Positions 1 to 5,447 of a DNA stretch of 8,341 nt are shown here, in pieces; the first letter of the stretch is position 1; each line of letters starts with the position of its first letter. Location: assembly GCA_002434335.1 (NCBI GenBank), contig DJJW01000024.1, positions 51,661 to 60,001 on the forward strand, in the 5' to 3' direction. A program made the translations under genes and the position numbers. The notes under the pieces were generated by a model that was not told the origin of the DNA, made no database searches, and was given only the letters and a program-made list of their open reading frames with translations. This DNA comes from Lachnoclostridium sp. UBA6558 (GTDB lineage Bacteria; Bacillota; Clostridia; Lachnospirales; Lachnospiraceae).

Positions 1-48
1 TTGTAATTAATATATTTAAGTTTATTATTAATTTTATTAATTTCATTA

Positions 49-77
49 TTGACATATAGAATCAATAATAGTATATT
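49..77 (+). promoter_or_regulatory. Sigma-A promoter for the DUF2089 gene
   Basis: TTGACA at 49-54, a 17-base spacer, and TATATT at 72-77. This is a perfect -35 and a 5/6 -10 at optimal spacing. The expected start site is near 84, just before the ribosome binding site at 95-101. The surrounding sequence is very AT-rich. It probably drives the DUF2089 gene and at least the next two genes. Confidence 0.8.
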
Positions 78-109
78 ATAAATAAATCAGACAAAAGGAG
101 GTATTTTCC

Positions 110-505
110 ATGAAATATAAAGCTCCCGGAATATGTCCTGTTTGCGGAGATAAGCTCACGATTACCAAGTTAGGCTGTCCAAGATGTCATACCTCCCTGG
201 AAGGAGATTTTGAACCTTGTGAATTCTGCAGACTCCCGGAAGAAGATCTTTTATTTGTTAAAGTATTTATCAAATGCAGAGGTAATATAAAAGATGTAGA
301 GAAAGAGCTTGGAATCTCTTACCCTACCGTAAGAGGTAAGCTGGATACTGTAATCAGAAATCTGGGCTTTGAAGTACCGGCCAAAGAATCGGTAAGAGAT
401 CTGGAAGTTATAAAAGAAGCAAAAAATGAAATTCTTGAGCAGGTTTCCAAGGGAGAGCTTTCACCCAAGGAGGCTGCCGAACGTATTAAGAAACTAAACG
501 CTTAA
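110..505 (+). CDS. DUF2089-family zinc-ribbon/HTH protein
   Basis: A 131-residue predicted cytoplasmic protein. The N-terminus carries three Cys pairs (C9/C12, C23/C26, C37/C40) of the CxxC type, as in a zinc ribbon. Residues about 47-88 look like a helix-turn-helix (NIKDVEKELGIS, then YPTVRGKLDTVI), matching the DUF2089 family, whose members are presumed DNA-binding regulators. The C-terminus (about 104-129, with SKGELSPKEAAERI) forms a SHOCT-like helical pair, and the same kind of module opens the next gene's product. The ATG at 110 is well placed behind AAAGGAGG. It is the first gene of a cluster with a YvlB-like and, further on, a YvlD-like gene, so a role in controlling envelope-related functions is plausible but inferred. 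The target is unknown. Confidence 0.85.
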   Translation: MKYKAPGICPVCGDKLTITKLGCPRCHTSLEGDFEPCEFCRLPEEDLLFVKVFIKCRGNIKDVEKELGISYPTVRGKLDTVIRNLGFEVPAKESVRDLEVIKEAKNEILEQVSKGELSPKEAAERIKKLNA

Positions 506-506
506 A

Positions 507-591
507 GATAAAAAACTCTTAAGAAATTATCACCTAAAGATTATGAACTCTTAGTGATAATGAACTTTTTAAAGATAATGGACTGTATATT
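507..591 (+). repeat. Degenerate ~17-base tandem repeat with internal inverted repeat
   Basis: Units start at about 507, 523, 539, 556 and 574. Four begin with variants of GATAATGAACT (GATAAAAAACT, GATTATGAACT, GATAATGAACT, GATAATGGACT); the unit at 523 is badly decayed. Inside lies a perfect 8-base inverted repeat, ATTATCAC at 526-533 and GTGATAAT at 554-561, followed by a run of five T at 566-570. It fills the spacer between the DUF2089 and YvlB-like genes. It could be regulator sites, a weak attenuator, or simple repeat decay. Confidence 0.5.
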
Positions 592-620
592 CAGTTTCTC
601 GAAAATATAATATATTAAAT

Positions 621-626
621 GGGAGG
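621..626 (+). promoter_or_regulatory. Ribosome binding site fixing the start at 634
   Basis: GGGAGG lies 7 bases before the ATG at 634. An in-frame ATG at 619 overlaps this site and has no ribosome binding site of its own, so 634 is the better start. A TATAAT at 606-611 lies just upstream, but no matching -35 is visible. Confidence 0.75.
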
Positions 627-633
627 TTATAAC

Positions 634-1080
634 ATGAACGAACAACTTAAAATTCTTGAAATGATTGAAAAAGGACAGATAACAGCTTCTGAAGGAATGG
701 AATTGCTGGAAGCCTTAGGCACTGCCAAAGAAGCTGACAGCACCCCGGTAACTGTAGCTTATCCTGCCACCAGAAAAACCAATTATAAGTTTCTGCGGAT
801 AAAAGTTTCTGCAGATAAAAAGTCGTTAAACGTCAATGTCAATGTTCCCCTTGGTCTTATTACTACACTTGGCGAAGTTGCGGGAAAGATTATGGTCCAC
901 ATTCCTGCTGAGGCCAGAAGTAAAATGGAGAGTAACGGCGTAAATTTATCTGAAATCGACTTCTCCGGTATTATCAGAGAGTTGATCAATGGTACTTTGG
1001 ATGATCCTACTATCGTAGATGTTGAGGTTTGGGATGAGGAAAGTAACGGAAATATCCGGGTAAAGATTTATGTTGAGTAA
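634..1080 (+). CDS. YvlB-like protein with N-terminal SHOCT-like domain
   Basis: A 148-residue protein without a signal peptide. Residues 5-28 (ILEMIEKGQITASEGMELLE) form the short helical pair called SHOCT-like, also found at the N-terminus of B. subtilis YvlB-type proteins. A low-complexity linker (about 30-50) leads to a C-terminal domain (52-148) of alternating beta strands: LRIKV, LNVNVNVPLGL, a helix around 110-120, then IVDVEVWDEE and IRVKIYVE. This layout is common in Firmicutes proteins annotated as SHOCT-like or DUF4097-related, and the biochemical role is unknown. The gene follows DUF2089 by 128 bases and overlaps the next gene by 11 bases, which suggests co-transcription and translational coupling. 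Presumed cytoplasmic or membrane-associated. Confidence 0.75.
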   Translation: MNEQLKILEMIEKGQITASEGMELLEALGTAKEADSTPVTVAYPATRKTNYKFLRIKVSADKKSLNVNVNVPLGLITTLGEVAGKIMVHIPAEARSKMESNGVNLSEIDFSGIIRELINGTLDDPTIVDVEVWDEESNGNIRVKIYVE

Positions 1081-1408
1081 GTTCTACCCAGTCTTTTGGA
1101 TATCCATAAGGATTCGGGAAGAGAAGAAATTTTCACTTTCACTTCCCCTATCCCTTTTTGTAATAGATGAATTGTTAGATTGTATCCAGGATCTTCTGTC
1201 TATTGCAGTTTTGTTCATGCCGGATAAGAAGATTAAGCTGTCAGACAATAAAAATATAAATCTACCCGCACAGAGCTTCTCTCCCGCTGCCGTTTCCGAG
1301 ATGCTAAAAGGCACCAGAATTCTGTTAAAATCACTTAAAACCAATGAATCCTATGATTTGGTCGATGTGACTGCTGATAATGTACGGGTATTGATTAAAA
1401 TGCTTTAA
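1070..1408 (+). CDS. Small conserved-type hypothetical protein, likely paralogue of the preceding C-terminal domain
   Basis: A 112-residue protein starting inside the end of the preceding gene (ATGTTGAGTAA contains both the start and the upstream stop). No strong ribosome binding site is seen, so coupling to upstream translation is likely. I do not recognise a named family. Its pattern matches the neighbour's C-terminal domain: an opening strand (ISIRIREEKK), a Pro-Leu strand/helix (LSLPLSLFVIDELL), a middle helix (VSEMLKGTRILLKSL), then DLVDVTADNVRVLIKML, comparable with IVDVEVWDEE...IRVKIYVE. Residues 27-50 are hydrophobic and could touch a membrane. The SHOCT-like segment is absent. Coding status rests on the overlap, this internal similarity, and the operon position. 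A competing antisense frame at 1084-1344 has no such support. Confidence 0.6.
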   Translation: MLSKFYPVFWISIRIREEKKFSLSLPLSLFVIDELLDCIQDLLSIAVLFMPDKKIKLSDNKNINLPAQSFSPAAVSEMLKGTRILLKSLKTNESYDLVDVTADNVRVLIKML

Positions 1409-1485
1409 CTATAGTTCTCAAACACTGATATATGTCATAATTTATAAATTATCAGCAGCAGAAATCAGGTTTTCACAAGGGGACG

Positions 1486-1631
1486 GCAAATTACAAGAAC
1501 CAGAAAAATTCATGCTTCAATTCCAAGGTATAAGAAGTCTTAATCCTTGAATATTTTAGCAATATTCAGATGAAGGGACTTCTAATACTTTTTCATAGGC
1601 GCATTCGTTCTTTCTGGCTCTTGTAATTTGC
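1486..1631. repeat. 146-base imperfect inverted repeat, MITE-like or structured RNA element
   Basis: Two arms of about 70 bases (1486-1555 and 1561-1631) flank a 5-base centre. The outer ends pair best: GCAAATTACAAG-A-CCAGAAA against its complement, 20 of 21. An inner block (GTAT-AGAAGTC) and the seven bases nearest the centre (GAATATT/AATATTC) also match. By hand I count about 50 of 70 positions complementary. Pairing stops abruptly outside both ends. No clear target-site duplication is seen. A GGGGACG tract abuts the left end. It could be a non-autonomous mobile element or a long RNA hairpin. It encodes no protein. Confidence 0.65.
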
Positions 1632-1690
1632 ATGAAATCCTAAGGAAACATCGTATGGAAACAAGACTTTTAACCTTTGTATTATAATAT

Positions 1691-1724
1691 ATTATCAGAA
1701 ATTACTCTGCAAATTTCTGATAAT
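1691..1724. repeat. Perfect 13-base inverted repeat
   Basis: ATTATCAGAAATT at 1691-1703 and its exact complement at 1712-1724 surround an 8-base loop. No T-run follows on the + strand, so it is not a standard terminator. It may be an operator or an RNA hairpin upstream of the YvlD-like gene. Confidence 0.6.
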
Positions 1725-1833
1725 GACTGCTCTTAGCTGTGATTCATCCGAAGATTACATTGTAACTGTTTTTAGTTTGAAAAATGTATTGCATTTTTCA
1801 TATTCCTGAATTTACGTGCTAAAGCGCACAGAT

Positions 1834-1838
1834 GGGAG
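1834..1838 (+). promoter_or_regulatory. Ribosome binding site fixing the start at 1844
   Basis: GGGAG sits 5 bases before the ATG at 1844. The in-frame ATG at 1832 overlaps the site itself and has no upstream Shine-Dalgarno sequence, so 1844 (MKKVLFNY) is chosen. Confidence 0.7.
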
Positions 1839-1843
1839 TTATC

Positions 1844-2179
1844 ATGAAAAAAGTACTTTTTAATTATCTTTCTTATATTGCCGTAATTTATTTACTGTCC
1901 ATGGCTATTCCCAGTGTTACAATTTACAGCACCGGTGCGTTATTGGCAGTTGGCCTGGTCTTGTTATTTGTGAATTTATTGATAAAGCCTTTGCTTTTAC
2001 TGGTAACTTTCCCTCTTAATGTTATAACCTTAGGTCTGTTTAGCTTTGTGGTAAACGCCTGGTCCATTATGATTGCTGATCATTTTGTTAGAGGTATTTC
2101 CATGGGAGGGTTCTTTAATTCCTTGCTGGCGGCATTATTTATAAGTCTCTTAAAGGGGCTACTGGAAAGCAAAAAATAG
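1844..2179 (+). CDS. YvlD-type small membrane protein (phage-holin superfamily IV)
   Basis: A 111-residue integral membrane protein. Hydrophobic segments lie at about 5-22, 30-46, 50-75 (probably spanning once or hairpin-like) and 90-107. The family signature is clear at 44-72: NLLIKPLLLLVTFPLN, then ITLGLF and VVNA. It is typical of B. subtilis YvlD and its many Firmicutes relatives, labelled mycobacterial 4-TM phage holin superfamily IV. There is no sign of a phage here. In B. subtilis yvlD sits with yvlB, and here a YvlB-like gene lies 760 bases upstream, supporting a shared envelope role that is not biochemically defined. The inverted-repeat element at 1486-1631 separates the two. A strong terminator follows. 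Confidence 0.88.
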   Translation: MKKVLFNYLSYIAVIYLLSMAIPSVTIYSTGALLAVGLVLLFVNLLIKPLLLLVTFPLNVITLGLFSFVVNAWSIMIADHFVRGISMGGFFNSLLAALFISLLKGLLESKK

Positions 2180-2206
2180 ACTATATAAGAGCTGTTCTCT
2201 TGAATG

Positions 2207-2246
2207 AAGGGCTGGAAAACCTGATGGTATCTTCCAGCCCTTTATT
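2207..2246 (+). terminator. Intrinsic terminator after the YvlD-like gene
   Basis: AAGGGCTGGAA (2207-2217) pairs perfectly with TTCCAGCCCTT (2232-2242) around a 14-base loop, followed by TTATT. It lies 28 bases after the stop. The converging degV gene ends at 2274, so the same stem could also stop minus-strand transcription, though the T-tract on that side is poor. Confidence 0.8.
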
Positions 2247-2273
2247 CCTGAACAACAGCCACTTAATAATCCC

Positions 2274-3161
2274 TTAATCAACTCGTTTATCACCAATAAA
2301 AAAGAGGGCCACTGTCCCAGGTCCTGTATGTGAACCGATTACTGTACCGATATTATTTATCAGGACTTTCCCTTTAAGCGCAGGAAACCTCTCTTCTATC
2401 ATATCAGCCACTAGTCTGGCATCTTCGTAGCAGGCAGACTGGGAAATATAGCACTTTCCATTATAAGCCTGTCGATCCTGTGCGAGTTCCTCCATACGCC
2501 TTACCATTTCCTCTGATACCTTACGTTTACCACGGTACTTATCTCTTGGAATTAGCTTTCCTTCATGGTTTACATTCAGAAGGGGACAGATCTTTAAAAT
2601 TGTTCCAAAAGCAGCTGAGGTTGCTGAAATTCTGCCACCACGGTAATAACTGGTAAGGTCTGTGGAAAAGAACCAGTGATTTACCTTGAGTTTGTTCTCC
2701 TCTAACCAATTGTAACAGGCTTCAAGTCCTAAACCTTCCTGCTGCTTTTCTTTTGCTAAGGTTATCAGCAATCCATATCCAGAGGATGCTGCCAGGGAAT
2801 CCAGTACGACAACCTTTTGGTCCGTATACTTCTCATTTAAGATATCCCTGCCGATACAGGCAGAATTATACGCTCCTGATATACCGGAGGAAAGACTGAT
2901 ATGCAGAACATCTTTTCCCGCTTTCAGAATCGGCTCCCAGACTTCCATATACTGTTCCGCATTGGGCTGAGAAGTGGTAGAAGCAGCACCTTCTTTTATT
3001 TTGTTATAGAAAATATCAAAAGGCATGGATTTTCCCATATCATCCACATATTCCCTGCCTTCCATTGTATAGTGAAAATGTATGACGGAGATTTGATTCT
3101 CCTCAAAAAACTCCAAGGGCATATCTGCTGTTGAACAGCAGGTAATAATAAAGTCAGACAT
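2274..3161 (-). CDS. DegV family fatty-acid-binding protein
   Basis: A 295-residue cytoplasmic protein of the usual DegV length. Family motifs are present in order: TTSQPN at 62-67, SLSSGISGAYNSA at 89-101, YYRGGRIS at 172-179, ILKICPLL at 188-195, and GTVIGSHTGPGTVALFF at 272-288. DegV proteins bind a single fatty acid, and FakB members present it to the kinase FakA for phosphorylation. No fakA is in this window, so whether this one serves FakA is unknown. The ATG is preceded by AGGAGG (3169-3174) at 7 bases. It has its own promoter (3256-3284) and probably is not read from the upstream TetR gene alone. Confidence 0.92.
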   Translation of the reverse strand: MSDFIITCCSTADMPLEFFEENQISVIHFHYTMEGREYVDDMGKSMPFDIFYNKIKEGAASTTSQPNAEQYMEVWEPILKAGKDVLHISLSSGISGAYNSACIGRDILNEKYTDQKVVVLDSLAASSGYGLLITLAKEKQQEGLGLEACYNWLEENKLKVNHWFFSTDLTSYYRGGRISATSAAFGTILKICPLLNVNHEGKLIPRDKYRGKRKVSEEMVRRMEELAQDRQAYNGKCYISQSACYEDARLVADMIEERFPALKGKVLINNIGTVIGSHTGPGTVALFFIGDKRVD

Positions 3162-3255
3162 CTTCTAACCTCCTGGTACTATATTGTATTCCTGATAAAG
3201 GGTTGTAATAGTGTCCTTACTGCTATACAAGCCACCTTATGTAGTATTTAAAACT

Positions 3256-3284
3256 ATTATATCTCTAGTAGCAAGCCTTGTAAA
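3256..3284 (-). promoter_or_regulatory. Sigma-A promoter for degV
   Basis: Read on the minus strand: TTTACA (3284-3279), a 17-base spacer, TATAAT (3261-3256). The -10 is perfect and the -35 matches 5 of 6. The -35 sits in the centre of the inverted repeat at 3269-3298. The predicted leader before degV is about 90 bases. Confidence 0.7.
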
Positions 3285-3298
3285 GTACAGGCTTGCTA
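3269..3298. repeat. 10+10 base inverted repeat around the degV -35 box
   Basis: TAGCAAGCCT (3269-3278) and AGGCTTGCTA (3289-3298) are perfect complements separated by 10 bases. It begins one base past the TetR gene's stop codon, so it could be that gene's terminator stem. However, the minus-strand sequence after it (CTAGAGATATAAT) lacks a T-run and contains the degV -10. An operator for degV is therefore at least as likely. Confidence 0.65.
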
Positions 3299-3299
3299 T

Positions 3300-3860
3300 T
3301 TATGCCTTCTTTTCATATTTTTTCAGCGCATTCATAAAATTGCCCTGAAGAAGAATTCCCAGCTTTTCCATAATAATTTTAGGCTCTTCCTTCATTCCTT
3401 TATCAATCCAATCCAATAACAGCCCGGCAAACGCAAATTTATAAAAGCTTGCTATAAATACTTTGTCCTCTTCTTTCACTGACATTCCTTCTGCAAATTC
3501 TTCTAATACCCCTGATAGAAGATTATAGGATTCATGATGCAGGTAACGCTCCAGATGCTCTTTGTTCACGGAATGATAGGTACTCTTAACAAAGGATTTA
3601 TTTTCCAGAACATACTCAAAAAGGCTTAAAAATCCTCGCTCCCAGGTATCTGCTGTCTTATTCCCGCCTAATGCTTTCGTTGCTTCACTGGCATAAATCC
3701 ATTCAACCAGATCATAAATATCTTTAAAATGATAATAAAAGGTTTGTCTGTTGAAATCACAGTCCTCGGTGATATCCATTACTGTTATTTTCTCAAGAGG
3801 CTTCTGCTTCAGCAATTTTTTCAATGAAGAAGCAAGTTCCTTTTTCGTCGTCTGTGACAT
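3300..3860 (-). CDS. TetR/AcrR family regulator, DhaS-like
   Basis: A 186-residue regulator. The N-terminal HTH (about 8-52) shows the DhaS-like form of the family: KITVMDITEDC followed by NRQTFYYHFKDIYDLVEWIY. The C-terminal helical domain (about 70-180) would bind a ligand and dimerise, resembling the TetR_C_8 type. Family members include the dihydroxyacetone-kinase activator DhaS, but no dha genes are here, so that function should not be assumed. GGAGG at 3868-3872 precedes the ATG by 7 bases. It is divergent from the isoprenoid-synthase-like gene, and the shared inverted repeat at 3923-3944 overlaps both promoters. It therefore probably represses itself and that gene. The ligand is unknown; a prenyl compound is only a guess. 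Confidence 0.88.
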   Translation of the reverse strand: MSQTTKKELASSLKKLLKQKPLEKITVMDITEDCDFNRQTFYYHFKDIYDLVEWIYASEATKALGGNKTADTWERGFLSLFEYVLENKSFVKSTYHSVNKEHLERYLHHESYNLLSGVLEEFAEGMSVKEEDKVFIASFYKFAFAGLLLDWIDKGMKEEPKIIMEKLGILLQGNFMNALKKYEKKA

Positions 3861-3898
3861 TGGTATTCCTCCGACCCTATTAAAACATAATCTGTTTC

Positions 3899-3927
3899 AT
3901 TATACAAAAATAAACCCTGTCCATCAA
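3899..3927 (-). promoter_or_regulatory. Promoter for the TetR gene
   Basis: On the minus strand: TTGATG (3927-3922), 17 bases, TATAAT (3904-3899). The start site would be near 3892, giving a leader of about 31 bases. The -35 overlaps the left arm of the inverted repeat at 3923-3944. Confidence 0.7.
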
Positions 3928-3944
3928 TAGATTTAACTATTGAT
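3923..3944. promoter_or_regulatory. Probable TetR operator between divergent genes
   Basis: ATCAATAG (3923-3930) and CTATTGAT (3937-3944) are perfect complements around 6 bases. The left arm covers most of the TetR gene's -35 and the right arm covers most of the -35 of the isoprenoid-synthase-like gene. Size and placement suit a TetR dimer blocking both promoters. Binding is inferred. Confidence 0.65.
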
Positions 3945-3968
3945 ATTCAATTGTTTGTTCATTATAAT
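3940..3968 (+). promoter_or_regulatory. Promoter for the isoprenoid-synthase-like gene
   Basis: TTGATA (3940-3945), 17 bases, TATAAT (3963-3968). The start site would be near 3975, giving a leader of about 60 bases. The -35 overlaps the right arm of the probable TetR operator. Confidence 0.75.
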
Positions 3969-4034
3969 ACGGTTAATGACGATAATTAGAATACCCTGAA
4001 TTTATTCCGGTATCAAAGATAGAGGTGCGCATCT

Positions 4035-5279
4035 ATGGACTGTTTAAATAAAGATATGATAAAAACTTCCTTTCTTCCTGTAATAAGAGAACAATGGCTG
4101 TCTGCAAAAGATACCTTTCCTGCGTTTCTGATAGTAACTACAGACGCAGAGAAAGCTGTCAACGAAAACTATGTTCAGGACATATCTGCAAAATTCCTGC
4201 TGCTGGTAAAGAAATGTCCTCGTTTTCCTCTAAGACGTAAAAGTTGGAAATATCAGATAGATTCCCTTCTATCCCAGGTTCTTTTATCAGAAACTATTAT
4301 AGAGCTTCATAAATACCTCACTCCTGAATGCCTAGATAACTTTGTCACAGAAATAAAGGATTTTCTTAGAGAAGTGAGAGCTTATACACCGGAACTCTCC
4401 TTTGCCGATATAGGGCAGGCACTTAGAAATTATATCGTTTATATGATGTTTAAACAGCTACATAAGGATAGTTCACCATTTTCAAAAACCTGTTATGGTT
4501 ACAGTATGCTCTATCCATACACGGATAATTATATCGATAATCCGGGTAACTCTTCTGCTGATAAAGCTCGATACAATACACTGATACAAGACTTTCTGCA
4601 TAAAAAGCAACCCTTTCCCACCTGTTCCCATGACACAAAGACTCTGCACTTTCTCTCGGCAGCCTCTACTGCAGCTGACCGTACGGATTCTGATACTGCC
4701 CGCTCCCTGCTTCTCATGATGCTGGAAGCCCAGGAGGAAAGCCTGAAACAACAAAAGTCAGAGAAGCCTTTAACCCTTGAAGAAAGGCTTGCAATATCAC
4801 TTTATAAAGGCGGCGTATCTGTATTAATTGATCGCTACTATGTAGCAGAAAAAATGACCAGGGAAGATTTTCTCTTCTACCTTGGCTTCGGATTTTTTCT
4901 GCAATTGGCGGATGACCTGCAGGATATCGGAGAGGATTCCAAAAGAGGCGGGCAGACCTTGTTTACAATCAGTCTGCAGGAACATGCTCTTGAAAAGCTT
5001 GTAAATAAACTTCTTCATTTTGTCCATAATCTCTGCTCCACCTTCTGCCCGGAAAATACTGCTTTTCTGCAGCTTGTACGAAACAGCAGTTATCAGCTGA
5101 TAGCCATGTCCTTAAATAGAAGTAAGGAATACTTTCCTGCAGATTATGTAAAACGAATGGAAACCTCATTTCCAGTACCCTTTTCCTGCCTGGAGCAGAG
5201 CAGGCAGGGACCTTTTGGTAACCTGGATTCTGCCGATCAGAGAAAGTATCAAAGAGTCATTGATGCCATACTTTCATAA
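4035..5279 (+). CDS. Class I isoprenoid-synthase-fold enzyme, reaction unknown
   Basis: A 414-residue, mostly helical, soluble protein. Two aspartate-rich motifs are visible. The first is DNYID at 164-168 in the setting MLYPYTDNYIDNP. The second is DDLQD at 293-297 in GFGFFLQLADDLQDI, very like the second DDxxD region of trans-prenyl diphosphate synthases. A YKGG at 257-260, 33 residues before it, matches the KT/KG spot of that family. These motifs bind Mg-diphosphate, so a prenyl diphosphate substrate is likely. Unlike farnesyl diphosphate synthases, no RRG follows the first motif, and about 150 residues precede it, so chain elongation is doubtful. A terpene cyclase or an uncharacterised class I enzyme fits better. 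AGAGGTG at 4021-4027 precedes the ATG by 7 bases. It appears to be monocistronic and under the divergent TetR protein. Confidence 0.75.
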   Translation: MDCLNKDMIKTSFLPVIREQWLSAKDTFPAFLIVTTDAEKAVNENYVQDISAKFLLLVKKCPRFPLRRKSWKYQIDSLLSQVLLSETIIELHKYLTPECLDNFVTEIKDFLREVRAYTPELSFADIGQALRNYIVYMMFKQLHKDSSPFSKTCYGYSMLYPYTDNYIDNPGNSSADKARYNTLIQDFLHKKQPFPTCSHDTKTLHFLSAASTAADRTDSDTARSLLLMMLEAQEESLKQQKSEKPLTLEERLAISLYKGGVSVLIDRYYVAEKMTREDFLFYLGFGFFLQLADDLQDIGEDSKRGGQTLFTISLQEHALEKLVNKLLHFVHNLCSTFCPENTAFLQLVRNSSYQLIAMSLNRSKEYFPADYVKRMETSFPVPFSCLEQSRQGPFGNLDSADQRKYQRVIDAILS

Positions 5280-5285
5280 GCTATG

Positions 5286-5310
5286 CCAGAATTCCTATTC
5301 GGTTTTTTAT
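5286..5310 (+). terminator. Weak intrinsic terminator after the isoprenoid-synthase-like gene
   Basis: CC-A-GAAT (5286-5292) pairs with ATTC-GG (5297-5302) around TCCT with one bulged A, followed by TTTTTTATT. It is a short 6-bp stem but has a good T-run 24 bases after the stop codon. Confidence 0.45.
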
Positions 5311-5382
5311 TGAGGATTAGGAGCTCTCTATAGAGGAATCTTAATGTACCCAATTAAGCTATATAATATTTATAACTTACAC

Positions 5383-5413
5383 TTGACTCTCACGCTGCGT
5401 AACCTTCTACAAT
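5383..5413 (+). promoter_or_regulatory. MerR-type promoter with 19-base spacer before rfbB
   Basis: TTGACT (5383-5388) and TACAAT (5408-5413) are separated by 19 bases, longer than normal. The spacer contains a perfect 9-base dyad, ACGCTGCGT (5392-5400), with partial symmetry beyond, centred slightly toward the -35 as in the mer promoter. MerR regulators twist such promoters into an active shape. A MerR-family gene lies downstream in the same apparent operon. The start site would be near 5420. That this protein binds here is inferred. Confidence 0.6.
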
Positions 5414-5447
5414 AAATTTATCACACAATAGGAGGTTACATTTCATC

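Larger units (their letters stand above)
1409..1843. other. Gene-free stretch between the SHOCT-like cluster and the YvlD-like gene
   Basis: No credible open reading frame is seen. It holds a palindromic AT-rich spot (TAATTTATAAATTA, 1438-1451), the 146-base inverted repeat at 1486-1631, a 13-base-stem hairpin at 1691-1724, and a 9-base-stem hairpin at 1778-1800. A TATAAT at 1683-1688 lacks a good -35. A weak TTGAAA (1777-1782)/CATATT (1799-1804) pair with a 16-base spacer could serve the YvlD-like gene, but I would not call it. No clear terminator follows the gene ending at 1408. Confidence 0.6.

Noticed and set aside
1084..1344. An 86-codon frame on the minus strand opposite the small protein at 1070-1408.
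   Set aside because: It has no recognisable domain and opposes a gene supported by overlap coupling and similarity to its neighbour.
1844..2179. Phage holin and hence a prophage remnant.
   Set aside because: The family name contains holin, but the protein is the chromosomal YvlD type and no other phage genes are near.
4017..4037. ATAGA (4019-4023) and TCTAT (4032-4036) could form a hairpin over the ribosome binding site of the isoprenoid-synthase-like gene.
   Set aside because: The stem is only 5 AU-rich base pairs, too weak to support a translational switch without conservation data.
5399..5439. GTAACCTTC (5399-5407) can pair with GGAGGTTAC (5431-5439), which would hide the rfbB ribosome binding site.
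   Set aside because: If the promoter at 5383-5413 is right, transcription starts near 5420 and the left arm is not in the RNA. It would matter only if a start upstream of 5399 exists, for example from the TATAAT at 5362-5367, which lacks a good -35.
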